Assembly (NCBI GenBank): GCA_002946415.1
Contig: NJPS01000065.1
Location: 186,001 to 250,000 of the forward strand
Source: Rutstroemia sp. NJR-2017a BVV2
Taxonomy: Eukaryota > Ascomycota > Leotiomycetes > Helotiales > Rutstroemiaceae
Direction of reading: 5' to 3'
DNA length: 64,000 nt
Every line of letters starts with the position of its first letter. Position 1 is the stretch's first letter. The notes beneath the pieces are model-generated. The model worked only from the letters and a program-made list of their open reading frames with translations. It did no database searches and was not told the DNA's origin. Of the stretch, positions 23,668-35,398 are shown in pieces. The position numbers and the translations under genes were made by a program.

Positions 23668-25210
23668 TTACGCAGCTCCCTTAGTCTTCTTCTTCTTCTT
23701 CGGAGCCGATTTGGGTGTTTCAACCGCTGCTTCTTCTTCCACAGCAGCTGGCTCTTCAGCGTCCTTCTTAGAAGCACGCTTACGCTTCTTACCCGGGGTG
23801 GCCTCCTTAGCAGGTGGGACGATGCTAGCGGAATCGGGGGCTTCTTCAGCAGGGGTAGCTTTGCCCTTTGACTTGCGGCCACCCTTAGCCTTAGGGGTTT
23901 TAGGAGCTGGGGTTGGGGACTTTTCAACTTCAGGTTCGGGTTCGGGCTCTTCTTCTTCCTCAACTTCGGGCTCGGGTTCCGCTTCGCCTTCTGCGTCTTC
24001 CTCTTCCTCTTCGGCGTGGCCGGTGGCGGCCGCTTCGACAGCGAGTTGTGCGGATGCCGTGTCGTGGCCGATGCCGTTGGAGTCAGCATAGGCCTGCGCT
24101 TCTTCGTCGGTCATGTCGCGGGCTGCTTTGTTACCGGCGCGGTAGGCGGCAACGCGGGCGTTGTAGAGACGGAGATTGTCCTTGTAAGCTTCTGACCATA
24201 GCTATGGTGAAGATATTAGTAAGGTGGCTGAAGAAGAGGTCGCATTGGTAGACTTACAGCTTTGGCATTAGGTGCCATCTCCGTCCATCTCTTGGTACCC
24301 TCGGTAGATACATCTCCCTTAGCAACCTTCTCCCCAAGATCCTTTGCGATGATCGGACGCGCAGTTTGCATGTAAAGGAAGAAAGGAGTGAGTGGACGCT
24401 TAGGCGCAAGGGGATCATGCTGTCTCTTTTTCCTTTCCTTCTTATCAGATGCGGCTGGTTCTGCCGGTGCTACTGCTGGGACAGTAGCAGCCGCAGCCGC
24501 AGCGCCACTGGCAGCGGCGAGAGCATTGAGATTGCCGAGAATTGGATTTTCGCTGATCTTCAAAAGAGCCGAATCGATGTCAAATCCTGAGCCATGCTCT
24601 CCAAGGACAGCATTGGTGTGTTTGATGTATGCGTTGGAGACACTTTGAATAGCATCTTGTAGAGTCGCGAGACCGGTGACGAACTTTTTGAGGGAGATTA
24701 GTGTATGTTCAGGTAAGTAGATGTGTAGGTAGATAAAGAAGTCAAGCTCCAGAAGCTTGGTTAGGCGGGGCCGTGGTATCAGACGCGAGAGCGCGAAGTG
24801 GGAGGGAGAGAGGGAAAAGGTAAACAAAATTCACGCGTGGATAAGGAAAGCTTCAGAGGTTGTATTTTGAAGATGAAAAGACGCGCGATAGAGTGGTGTA
24901 GATGAATGACATGAAAGATTTCCACACAGCAATCAATAAGAATTGCGGTTGTGCAATGAGGACGATGATATTTTGTCAGATTGGTGATGGTGATGACGTG
25001 GAGGGGTTATCATTGATAAAGGTTGAGGAATGCGACGGCGATTGAGGATTGGGGATGCGGAAGTGGATATGGATATGGATGGTGGAGCGTGAAGCAAACG
25101 GAAAATCGACAACTTACGGTATCTCTTGTACGGACGAAGCTGGCGAGATCAATGGTGAGAGTTCCCTCCTTGGGCTTCTCTTTTTGATCGGCTTTCTTTT
25201 GACGGACCAT
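23668..25210 (-). CDS. HMG-box chromatin protein with acidic/lysine-rich tail
   Basis: Three exons on the minus strand (25210-25118, 24683-24258, 24201-23668) give 350 residues. The N-terminal part (F-V-R-T-R-D-T and G-L-A-T-L-Q-D-A-I) matches a conserved region of filamentous-fungal HMG-box proteins. After an Ala-rich spacer and a basic K-K-E-R-K-K-R patch, an HMG box spans about residues 125-200 (A-P-K-R-P-L-T-P-F-F-L-Y, then K-R-W-T-E-M, L-W-S-E-A-Y-K, Y). The tail has a Glu-rich block with E-P-E-P-E-V repeats and ends in a Lys-rich cluster. This suggests a nuclear DNA-bending chromatin protein. The first intron (24684-25117, 434 nt) is far longer than others here. An internal alternative start or alternative splicing is possible. 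Family identity is clear; orthology to a particular yeast HMG protein is not. Confidence 0.9.
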
Positions 25211-25720
25211 GTTGGAGGTTGGGTGGTTGTGGTGATGGAAGTTAATGGATTTAGGCTTGCCGTCGCTGAGGTTCAGGTAGTTGGTAAGGGTAGAAGGAAG
25301 TAGAAGGGGATTGGAATGGAAGGGAAGTGGTGGAAGAGCTGGTGGAAGAACTGGTGGAAGAGAGCTGGTGGGCGGGTGGGCGGGTGGAAGGAAAGGAAAG
25401 AAAAGAAGAATTTTGCGTGTGCGATGGGGGAGGCCTAGGTGTCGGAATTTTGGGGGGTGTTGGAAGGGCCTGTCAGGATCACTACGCTACGGGTGTTATG
25501 CTGAATTTTTACGCTTTTTCCCTTCATTTTCGCCCATTTCCTCAATTCTCTCTTCTTTGGGCTTACTCTCGAATTTTTTGGTGGGGTTCTCTCGGGAAAA
25601 ATCAGAAAATCACGCTGTGCTCAGAGCCTCGTACTCAGTGCGTGAATGAATGAATAATGAAAATGAAAATAGGTCCTGCAATAACTGCAGCTTTTCCATC
25701 GCATGAGAAGATTTTCATCA

Positions 25721-25776
25721 TTGCTCTATTGCTCTATTGCTCTATTGCTCTATTGCTCTATTGCTCTATTGCTCTA
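25721..25776. repeat. tandem repeat, unit TTGCTCTA, about seven copies
   Basis: Seven perfect 8-bp copies in non-coding DNA about 500 bp upstream of the HMG-box start and 1.1 kb upstream of het-c. Perfect copies suggest recent slippage, so the length may vary between strains. Confidence 0.9.
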
Positions 25777-26046
25777 TTTGCAGAAGATACGAGTTAGGGT
25801 TAGGTAGGGGTAATGAAGTCAGTCTCTGCGCTGCAGCCTTTCTAAGCTGGTGCTGGAGAATTAACGTTGGGGCAGAAGCACGCTGGGCCAAACATGCCTA
25901 ACCCAATAGGTACCCTAAGCTATTTTCTGTACGAGCACAGATGGTAAGTCCCGTAAGCTGCACCGTAAGATATACATTCATACCACCCATCACATCACCA
26001 ACGCCCAACGCCTTCATTCAGTGTAACCTTCGCTCATTGTCGTTGC

Positions 26047-26112
26047 CATTCCATTGCTATTGCTATTGCTATTGCTATTGTCATTGCCATTGCTGCCGCC
26101 ATTGCTCTTGTT
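26047..26112. repeat. imperfect hexamer repeat, TATTGC/CATTGC
   Basis: Units of ATTGCT and ATTGCC alternate with minor changes. The motif shares the ATTGC core with the 8-bp repeat 300 bp upstream. Non-coding. Confidence 0.8.
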
Positions 26113-26865
26113 ATTGTGGCACTTCTCAATCCAACATGCAACATGCAACGTGCGACTTATTCCTAGCACTGCTTCAGCACTTGCAGCCCTTTGCAGGTAG
26201 GTAATAGGGTGTATATGATGCAAAACAAGCTACCCACCAAATCCTCGCTGCCACCTATGGGTATTGGGTACTACACTTACTCCTCCCCAACCACTACCTA
26301 TTGCTACCAGGCCCAGGAAGCCGCGACACTGTGCCATTGGAAGTCTTACTAACGTATCTCGTGCTCTCCGGCGTAGAAATAACAGGCCGACAATAATTCC
26401 TCAAAGACAGTTGGACAATGAAAACATTACAAGTTGTTAAATCAACGGGGACATTCATTTGACATCAGTAATCAGCAACAATTTATTGTCCCAAATCGGC
26501 CTGTTTTTTCTTCCCCGGAGAGCTCGTGCAAATCAACAACCAGACCGCACCTGCACGCTTCTCTTCTGAAGCACCCCGCACGCAGATAACGCCGAATTGC
26601 AGGCTTTTGCTTTTCCTGCCTCATGGTGAAATCTTAGTGGCTCAGCATGCCTCATCATCGCTGCTTGGCAGACAACACAATCGTATCAGATACCCCCCCA
26701 CCACAGGGCCCAAGCTACACACACTCACACTCACACACCATTCACTCACTCCTGATGGCCCCACTAATCTCTCTCTCTCTTTTCTAGCTGTCCTGCGAGA
26801 GTTAACCCCTCCACGCCCTTCTCTAGAACTCGACTTCATTTTTCCAACTTCATTGCAATCCAAAA

Positions 26866-29800
26866 ATGTTTTCTATCAGCAGCTCGACGCTGCTTATCTC
26901 GTTCGCCGTTCTCTTACTACTAGCAAGTCCAGCCCATGCTTTTGGTGCTGGAAATATCGCTTCGGTCTCCAAAGTTGAGGGGTTGAACTGTGAGTTGATC
27001 AATGGGACCCCGCAGATCGCAGACCGCAGACTCTAATTTGCAATACAGGGCGCCATGGAGATATCGAAGATACTCTTCTCACGCTTTTCATGTCCAGAGG
27101 CGCTGGCGGAAGGAAATTCGACAAGATGATGGTTGCCAGAGTTTACTTTGGTAACTGGCTTAGAGATTATTGTATGTGTATACTCGTCACCCTACTCACA
27201 TTTATTATATATGGGCGCTTGGTCGAGATCTTGGACGCTGATTGTATTCTCTTTTCTAGCCCAGGCAATCGATGTCGGAACTGTCAAATATGTCTCTGCT
27301 GAAGCTATTCGCATTCTTCTATGGGTTCTAGGATTCATGACTTTTGGTTATGGCACAAGAGAATTCGAAGTAACCGCCGAGAGGCTCGGATGCTATCGAC
27401 CAGAAGATCACATCGACAACCCAAAGGATTATGCCGATAATCTTGATGCTACCCAATACGACCACAGACTTCGTGGTCCTGTCGATGAACGTGTTGAGCT
27501 TGCCGTCGACCCAGAAACCGGCATGAAGAACTACATCGCAAATGAACGCGCTGGAATAATGACCTCTGCTTTGCACGTAAGAAGGCTCTTTACCAAGTCC
27601 ATCAAACTTGGGCGATCATATGCTCGAAGCAAGAATAAGGATGAGTTGTATGAGGCACTCCGTCTACTCGGCACTGGACTTCATTGTCTGGAGGACTTCT
27701 CGGCACACAGTAACTACACTGAGCTCGCTCTCATCGAAATGGGTGAGCGCGATGTCTTCCCTCATGTCGGTAGACGAACCCAGATACGTCTCCAAGGTGC
27801 GCGCAACTCCGTTTACCCTCTTATCACTGGTACTTTCGGTGGTGTCGACTTCCTCCACTCCGTTATGGGTGAGTTCGACGACAAGGCAACCCAGAGTGAA
27901 ATCCAAAGCCTCGAGGGCACAATGCAAAACGGAAGTCAAGCAAACAACAGCATGCTTAAAGAACTCTTAAACAAGGTACCATCAGGTCTCTTTGGCGGCA
28001 ATGACGAAGCAAGCAAGGCAGATGAGCTACAAGCCAATGCCACTGCTGCTCAAATGTCCCAAATGCGCGTCTCTCCAAAAGAGCCAGAGGCCTTTACTGA
28101 ACAAATGCAACAAGTCGCCAAGGAGATCTACCCAATCATTCAGTGGCATGATGAAGTTATGCAGCAAATCAAAGAAGCGATCGAGCAAATTCCTGTTCTA
28201 CCAGAGCTCATCGAGAATATCGAAGAGCAGATCAACGTTTTCGTCTTCTCGCTCCTTGCTCCTTTCGTGCTTCCAATCATTAGCCAAATCAAGACCGAGT
28301 TGAACACAGGTTCTTCTGAGGTCATTCAGAGCAGTAAGGATAAGCAGTTGATCGTTTTCCACGACGACCACTCAACTGATCCTACCCACTCCATGTTGTC
28401 CAAGGATCATTTCTCAAATGTAAGTCCATAATCTCATCCAACACACTTCCATACAAAGTGACCTTCTACGGTTCCGCCATCTCTTCCTTTCCCATTCTTG
28501 GCTTCACCAAAACTCTTAATGCTGATAACCACTGACATCATTTTCAGATTCTTAACGAAGCCGCTGGAAAGATTGCCTCTCAGATCCTCAAGTGGGTTGT
28601 ACCGCAACTTATGTCCTGCTGGGATGATGAAAGCATTGACATTGACCGAACAATCGATCGTATTGTCCATGGCGTCTTCCATCACCCTGCTCTTCGAAAC
28701 TATGGAGATGATGGTGCTTCTGATGGTAGACAACTTATGTTCAGGGTTGTTGAAGAATGGTGGCGCAACAAGGATGAAGGCGAGAAGGAAGAGTACCGAA
28801 GAAAGTTAAGCAGAGAAGGTGTTGAGAATGGTGAGAACCATCTTGAAGGCGTTCACGATACTGGTCATGGTTGTGGCAAACCACTTGGTATGGCTAAAAC
28901 CGGACCAGGCATGTCTTCCAATGCTGGTGCCATGGGTGGATTTGGTGGATCTGGAGGCTTTGGTGGTGGACCAGGATCGGAAGAGATTGGCAAGTTCGCT
29001 GAACGTAAGTACTATCTATCTCTTTTACATCACCTGACTCGAAGAATGGTTCATACGCTTCATTCCGCGGCATAACTTTCCTTGGGTTATCATAGACGAC
29101 ACTTTCTCTCTCTTGTTTTCATTCATTCATAATGATAAAAAGCCTATTGCTGACATGACAAAAAGAGGCCGTTGGCGGCGGTGCACTAGGTGGTATTGTC
29201 GGTGCTCTCGCTGGAGGCGTCGGTGGAAGCCTTTTGTCAGGCGTCCTCAGCGGAGGCAAAGAAGAATCCTACTCTTCATCAGGCTATAACTCCCAAGGCA
29301 ACTACCAACAGAGCTACACCGAAGTAGGTCGCTCTGGTGACCGCTACGCTCAAGCTCAATACACAGAGGAGCGACTTCCTGGTGGCGGAAGACGCACCGA
29401 ATACCAAGAATACGGCCAACAAGGACGTCAAGGTGCCGGCTTCGAGCAAATCAGTGAACAGCGACCTACCTACGGCGGCAGAGGTTACGAGGAAACCAAC
29501 GAGCGCATCTACGAGCGCTCCGACGGAAGAGTCGAAACGGAGACTTGGCGCGAAGGCCGCACTCCCGAGGGAAGACACTACCACGAAGCTCAACATCACC
29601 GCGAGGAGCGATCAGGCAGTGAGAGCGAAGATAGCGGACACAAGAAACACGGAAAGCACAAGAAAAGACATTCGCGTCGTGGCAGCAATGACAGCAATGA
29701 GAACCAAGATAGACCTCAAGAGTATGTCCCCCCTGGAGGCTATGGCGGCGGCGGTGGTGATAGATACGGCGAGTCTCAGCACAACAGGTACGAAGAGCCC

Positions 29801-30184
29801 CGTCGTGAAGAGCAAGGTGGGTACGGAGGAGGCGGAATGCTGTACGAAGAGCGACGCCGGGGAGGCGAAGAACCGCCTCGTCAGGAATACGGAGGTGGGG
29901 GCGGAGGATACGGGCAACGCAGACAGGAATATGAACAACCTTCCTACGGGGGCGGCGGTGATGGTGGATATGGCGGGCGCGAGAGATACGAAGAACCGCA
30001 GCGCGAACAAGGATTCGGCGGTGGAGGAGGAGACCAGTTCGGGGAGGTGCTGGGAGACTTTGCGCAGAGATTTGTGGGAGGGAGAGGATTTGGTGATGCG
30101 GGAGGGGATGAGGCTGGTTGGGGCGAGGAAAGGAGAGAGGAGCATGATGAAGAGAGGAGGGAGCAGCGTGGATGGGGATTTTAA
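26866..30184 (+). CDS. het-C: heterokaryon incompatibility protein HET-C homologue
   Basis: Five exons (26866-26989, 27049-27171, 27260-28419, 28548-29004, 29166-30184) give 960 residues, close to the size I recall for Neurospora HET-C. A signal peptide (about residues 1-25) is followed by the conserved region (N-W-R-H-G-D-I-E-D, F-G-N-W-L-R-D-Y-S-Q-A-I-D), H-C-L-E-D-F-S-A-H-S-N and the amphipathic central region. The C-terminal third is glycine-rich and repetitive (E-E-R, G-G-G-G-Y-G and R-Y-E-E-P type units), highly charged and low in complexity. In Neurospora, het-c alleles differing in a specificity region trigger vegetative incompatibility cell death. Whether this homologue acts in recognition here is unknown; homologues also occur in species without het-c incompatibility. 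The last exon has an atypical acceptor region (CAAAAAG at 29165), chosen because it alone keeps the frame. Confidence 0.93.
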
Positions 30185-30877
30185 GGGGTGGGTGAGTCGT
30201 TTACTCGTTGGTTTTTGATGGGTTTTTACGAGGACACGCGGATGCTAGGCAATCATGATGATGTGGACGATATTGGTGGTGACTGGGTCGTCCCTTTTGA
30301 AACCCATGCGGATGGATTTAAAAAAAAAGTCAGTCAGCTCTTTGGGTTGCGATGATGATGATTTCACTCTTTTATGAATTTCCATCCATTGATAATCTAT
30401 TCTATTCTATTCTACTCTACATTGCAATTTCGGTGTTTCGATATAATGGTGTCCTAGTTCATCTCATCTCATTTATTTTAACAAATACTCATATGGTATT
30501 CAGCTCATCGACATCGTGTCCCTCAACAGCATACAGCGCACTTCTTTTGCTATGCTCCGTGAACCCCTCTATCTAACTAACAGCTTCTCTATTGAATTCA
30601 GCCTCCAAACGTATGACAATAGTACGCTTTCCAGGTGTCCATAGAAGCCGCGGTAGTGAGATGCGAGCGTGTAGTAGAAGTCTGCGGGTCAGAAAATTGA
30701 CGTATGGCGTGCGGATAGATGATTTTAGACTTAAGTTGATCCTCTGAGAATCTCCAATCAAAATCGGTAACGAGAGCAAGAAAGAGCTATCTAATCTATA
30801 GATGATGAAGCTCGTTGAGGAGCGAACTAGCGAGCATAGCTAAAGTACAACACATTTCCCAAAACTCAAAACTCATA
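30185..30877. other. convergent intergenic region
   Basis: 3'-3' space between het-c and the minus-strand YSLPE-repeat gene. It contains TTCTATTCTATTCTA-type short repeats near 30400. No gene is supported. Confidence 0.5.
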
Positions 30878-31685
30878 TCAAAGTACGATCTCAGTCTCCG
30901 GCAATGAATACCTCTCATAATCCAGCATCGCCATATCTTCATCGGGATCGAAAGATAGTAAACAGCGGCCGGAATAGAAGGAGCGTTTGCTGTTCTTGTG
31001 TTCTTTCGTCTGGAGGCGAGATGTTGATGGTGGGTGTTGAGGAGGAGATGTATGAGGAGCAGGAGCTGGGGGAGGGGTCTCTTTTTCCTTGGAATGCGAG
31101 GAGAATGATGCGGTGCTTGTTCTGGCTGAGGAAGAAGCTCGTTCGGATGGGGATGTAGAAGCGGATATGGCGTCGCGGGAGGAAGGACGGGTTTCGGGGG
31201 AGTGAAAGTCTTGAGATTTGGGCAGTGTGGAAATGGTGTGGAGGGATAAGGTGGGAGGAGGAGTTGGAGCTGATGGTCCTTGAGATGTAGTAGCGGAAGT
31301 GAAAGGATCTAAGAAGTGAGAGTATTCAGGCAGAGAGTACTTCCCATACTCTTCCGCCATCGATTCGATAGAGAAGCACAGCGGTGCACTGGTAGCTGTA
31401 CTGGATGCTGTTCCAGATGAAGGAGTAGAGTGACAAGAAGCTTCACGATCTTCCGGTAACGAGTACTTCCTGTACTCTTCAGCAGTCGATTCATTCTCAT
31501 ACGAGAAGAGAGTCTGCTGCTGGTGGTGCTTCTTTTTGTTTAGCTTCTTCGGCCGCGGATCTGGATCGTCGTAGCTGAGCTAGAGGAGATATCAGCGGGT
31601 GTAGAGTAGAGTGGAGGAGAGTAAAGAAGAATTATCTACTAACCTCGAGTCCGGGTTCTGGGAGAGGTCTTTTAGTTTTAGGCAT
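30878..31685 (-). CDS. orphan protein with three YSLPE motifs
   Basis: Two exons on the minus strand (31685-31644 and 31579-30878; 64-nt intron, donor GTTAGT, acceptor TAG) give 247 residues. The start M-P-K-T-K-R-P-L-P-E-P is followed by a Lys-rich patch, then a Ser/Thr/Pro-rich, probably disordered body. A motif of the form E-E-Y-x-K-Y-S-L-P-E occurs twice in the N-terminal half (about residues 48-58 and 92-102), and a third copy (D-Y-E-R-Y-S-L-P-E-T) lies near the C-terminus. There is no signal peptide or membrane helix. I do not recognise the family. The tyrosine-containing repeats in a disordered chain could be short binding or phosphorylation motifs, which is inference. The spliced frame with a consensus intron supports a real gene. 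Confidence 0.68.
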
Positions 31686-32551
31686 CTTGCGAGGAAGAGT
31701 GGATGGGTAGAGGGGGAGGAGAATGATGGGGAGGGAGGTTGTTTGATATTGGGTGTGTGGAGAGATGGAATTATGCGGATACTTGTGCGGATTCAAATCT
31801 GCAGTATAGAAAGATAGAGGGACATGAATGACATGAAGAAACAGTAAAATTGTAAGTCGAGTTTGGAGATGGGAGAAATCTGGTAGTTGCAACTTGAAAA
31901 GGAAGGCACGCTAACACTTCCTTCTTCGTTTGGGTCAAGAGCTCAGCAAGGTTAAGAGGACAGTGGAAACACTGGCTGTAATTCGTATCTTACCTAAAGG
32001 CAAGTAAAATCTCCTAGAAATCAAAGGGAGTATGGTTTTTTGCTTTAATGTGGATGTTCACACCAGCGCCTATCAACTAATCGGCCGCTAGATGCATTGA
32101 TGCTGTAGAGAACATACGACGTTATTATTACCTCCTCAATTTTAAACTTGTCAATCTTATTACCTCTAACCGTTCATTCTAGACGGTCTTCTGGATACCC
32201 CACCTCCTGCTAATACATCTTGTCATCACTAGTTGACTGTGAGACTGACACTCCGCATGATCTGCGTGTCTGGCTCCCCTCCTCACATCCCTAGTTCTAG
32301 CAGACCCTCGAGTGCATCTTACTGCAGAGACAGCCTGTACCACGAAGTCAATAGATTAGTGTGCATGGAATCAACATTGGGACCGTAGGGACAATACCTG
32401 AACGTAAAAATCACACTCTATATTCGGAAAAGCTTTTGTGACCGTATACCTACAAAGCCAATGTATCGTCCAAGGGCGACCAACCCGTAGATACCGCCCA
32501 AAAATCTCACAATTTGTGCATCCCCCATTTATGTATCCCTCACATACCTTC
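31686..32551. other. intergenic region
   Basis: No gene supported. It holds the 5' flank of the YSLPE gene (both flanking genes are on the minus strand) and the 3' flank of the Maf gene. Confidence 0.5.
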
Positions 32552-33500
32552 TCAAGCATCATCCTCATCCTCATCCTCATCCCCGTCCTCCCCTTGATTG
32601 AAGATCGCCTTCTCCATTAACGCCAAACAAGTCTTAATCGGCAACCCCACCACATTATCAAAACTCCCCTCCACCCTATCCACCAGCAGCGCCCCCATCC
32701 CCTGCACCGCATACCCGCCCGCCTTATCCACGCCCTCCCTGGTCTTCACATACGCCTCGATCAAATCATCCCCCGTATCCGCATCAAACACAACCTTCGT
32801 CTCCACGACCTCGTTCTCGCAATTATACCCCGGGAACCGTGCATCTTCTCTCGGCGCCAGCACCGCCACCGCCGTAAACACCTTGTGGGACTTCTCGTCG
32901 CGCAGCCTCTTCAGCATCCGGATGTGGTCAGCTTCGCTGCGGGGTTTCTCGAGGATGAAGCCTGCGTTGGTAACGACCACTGTGTCGGCTGCGATGACGA
33001 CCGTAGGGTCGGGGATACTGGCTAGGGAGTTGGTTAGGCAGGCTTCGTAGACGGAGAGACATTTTTGGATGGCGGTTTGGAGAACATATTCGAAGGGGCC
33101 GAGTTGTTCTTTGGAGAGGTCTTCGGGGACGGTGGAGGGGATGATTTCAAGGTTTGTGAGGCCTATCTGTTTGGATTGTCAGCTCTGGGTTTAATTTGAT
33201 TCGAGCTCGAAATGTGCATCTGGTGCCAAAGCAAAGATGTCATCGGGAGAATTGAGATAGCAAACGACGTACCGAGCCTAGGATTTGCTTCCTTCGCGGA
33301 CTTGCAGAAGCAAGTATGACTCTCTTCCCCTTTAAATGGTTCAACACAGGAATGTCGAGAGGGAACGGTCCGCGGGGTTTGGTATTGGTTCCAGCTCGAG
33401 GCCGCGCGGGCAGCGCCCCGTGTTGAACAGCCGCGGAATCATACTTGGGCGGGGGATCTGTAGGATCTGAGGTAGGAACTGGGGTGTATTTTTCGACCAT
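32552..33500 (-). CDS. Maf/HAM1-like nucleoside triphosphate pyrophosphatase (Maf family)
   Basis: Two exons on the minus strand (33500-33273 and 33166-32552; 106-nt intron, donor GTACGT, acceptor CAG) give 280 residues. After a Pro-rich N-terminal extension of about 55 residues comes the Maf signature L-A-S-A-S-P-R-R-K-Q-I-L at residues 63-74. Then follow A-A-D-T-V-V (the catalytic/metal aspartate), a conserved E-K-P, and G-G-Y-A-V-Q-G and D-N-V-V-G-L-P near the C-terminus. Maf proteins hydrolyse non-canonical or modified nucleoside triphosphates (dTTP/UTP or m7GTP types) to monophosphates and pyrophosphate in the cytosol. The C-terminus is an acidic Glu/Asp run encoded by a TCATCC repeat on the plus strand (about 32558-32582). 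Substrate preference cannot be read from the sequence. Confidence 0.94.
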
Positions 33501-34951
33501 GATTATATTGGGTGCAGCTCGAGCGGAATTTTGGGTGTTGTAGTTGATTCGAGCTTTTGGACGATGTTGATAAGATGTGAAACGAGGCGTAATTTCCTGA
33601 TTGGGAAATGTGGGGGTTCACGGTTGGATCGCCTAGGCTTTTGAGGGAGAGGAATTTGATGGTGAGCACTGGATAGCTCGAAAGTGTGCAGAATTTAATG
33701 AGAGTAGTTAAGGAAGCAAGATTGGGTTTTATCGAGGGTCATAGAATTCAAATTTGATTCAGCTGAATTTCATCAAACATAGTTTTCAGCTGTAGTCAAA
33801 CGTCCTCCATTTGTATCCTAAAATGGCTCGCCGACGCTGTTTGGGATTCCAATAAACTCATCGACGGTGTCCACAACCAGAACATCAGTACTTTGCTAGC
33901 TCACTGCGTCTTGCCATTTCGCCATTATCTAGTATCTCTAATGCCACGCAGCACCATTCCTCAACAACCCGGCATCAAAAGTGCTTCCTACTCCCTCAAC
34001 GAAGGTTCGGCCTCCCGAATTTCGCAAGAGACCCGAACCCGGAAAGTCAAATGCAGAGCGGGCGACCCACAGGATGATCGGTTGATCTACCGGTATGTCA
34101 AAGCTTTCTCTACAGTACAGTATGGTCATCCCCAATACGACGTACTTATACGCAGTTGAAGCTTCTCAAGGTACTTGGCGGTTCTCCGTCCCAGGGATTT
34201 GAGAATCATGGTAGCTCGACCGAACTAGCGCCTCGAAGTTCCAAATTGACCGGCCTATTGCAGCCGGCTTCATTTTGTATCCTGAAATGCTCCAGCTGAA
34301 TATGATTCACGCCCTTCCCGACTGTCTCCAGGATGCCGGCGGTAACCAGCAGAACAGAAACGTTAATACATCAGTAGCGAACAAACAATTCTTGCTGAGC
34401 CGTATGCTACATTGCGAAGGCGCTACAATGGTCTGCTAGGTCAAGTTCTGTTGGTTTACGTATAGTCTCGCAGCCCAATATCTAAACAATAAATCCACAA
34501 AAAGAAGATACTGCTTGAGAGAGTTAATACTCCCGAAAGCTTCCTTCGGTTGAGCCTAGGAAAGGAAAGTAAATAGAGTGTAGGGAGGAATGCAATAGAC
34601 ATGTGCAGCCGTAAGCCGAATTGTGCGAATCTATCTCCAGAGTGCCCTAGAACATGTTGCATGACTTTCTCATCAAGTCATTTTCAGAAGATGCCAGCTG
34701 CAGTCGACCTGGAAAGCTTTTGAAATGATGCTATTCACCCGTCTCCATAAAACCCGACCAACAAGGCTGCATGAGCACTAGCCCCAAACAGGAAGGCTCC
34801 CGAGCCTTGCCTACCTCGACTTTCGTTTCGCATGTGACAGATCAAACCACGGTACGCTCCTTCTGGTTTTCTACGGGCGTTGCGACGATGCGTACTCATC
34901 CGCGACTGCAAAATACCGCGATTAATACAGATCTCCAGCAGACTCCACACG
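33501..34951. other. divergent intergenic region with a diverged short duplication
   Basis: Upstream of both the minus-strand Maf gene and the plus-strand bHLH gene. Two similar segments (about 33808 and 34272) share a TTTGTATCCT(A/G)AAATG core and a looser downstream similarity including AACATCAGTA versus TACATCAGTA. No gene is supported. A 88-codon ORF at 33893-34159 has no features. Confidence 0.4.
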
Positions 34952-35398
34952 ATGTCTGACTCTTCAGCTCGAGAATCCTCGGCCAATGCCAATTCTTCCA
35001 ACGGAAATAATGGCGAGGAGAAGCCGCGGCTGTCGGAACACGAGAAGAAAGCTAATCATATTGCGTCTGGTGAGCTTTGCGTTTCTTTTCATCCTGTCTC
35101 TGTTTGTTTGCTGCGTGTTTGATCTAACGGCTTTCACCACGCAGAGCAAAAACGTCGCTTAGCGATTCGTGAAGGCTTCGATCGACTGGCCGACTTGGTA
35201 CCGGGTCTGGAAGGACAGGGAAGAAGCGAAAGTGTGGTGCTGAAGAAGACGGTGGATTATATACGTGTGCAATTGGAAGAGAGGCGACGTTTGGTAGAGG
35301 AGGCAGAGTCGTTAGGTGTTATGGTGGAGGAGGGGTTGAAGTCAACAGGCTCAGGGAGTGCGGGGTCCCGAGCTGGGTGGAGTGATATGGCTGGTTGA
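34952..35398 (+). CDS. small bHLH transcription factor (INO4-like in size and layout)
   Basis: Two exons (34952-35069, 35145-35398; intron donor GTGAGC, acceptor CAG) give 123 residues. A Ser/Asn-rich N-terminus is followed by a basic region and helix-loop-helix at about residues 31-90. The DNA-contact residues His36, Glu40 and Arg44 form the H-E-R signature of bHLH proteins that bind CACGTG. Helix 1 (F-D-R-L-A-D-L-V-P-G) leads through a short loop to helix 2 (V-V-L-K-K-T-V-D-Y-I). A short leucine/charged coil follows. The intron falls inside the basic region. Size and architecture resemble yeast Ino4, which pairs with Ino2 on phospholipid genes. That assignment is tentative, since other small fungal bHLH proteins look alike. 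Confidence 0.88.

Larger units (their letters stand above)
25211..26865. other. divergent intergenic region, HMG-box gene to het-c
   Basis: Shared upstream region of two divergent genes. It contains an 8-bp tandem repeat (25721-25776), GAGTTAGGGTTAGG at about 25791 (a two-copy telomere-like hexamer, probably chance), and a TTGCTA/TTGCCA repeat (26047-26112). No supportable gene. A CT-rich leader (CTCTCTCTCTCT near 26770) precedes the het-c ATG. Confidence 0.5.

Noticed and set aside
23668..25210. HMG-box gene as a mating-type (MAT) locus
   Set aside because: The box lies in a chromatin-type HMG protein with an acidic/Lys tail. The usual MAT neighbours (APN2, SLA2) are absent.
25789..25803. 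Telomere-like TTAGGGTTAGG
   Set aside because: Fewer than two full hexamers in ordinary intergenic DNA; too short to be more than chance.
29279..30218. Long alternative-frame ORFs over the het-c tail
   Set aside because: Shadows of the low-complexity coding sequence; the HET-C frame is continuous with four upstream exons.
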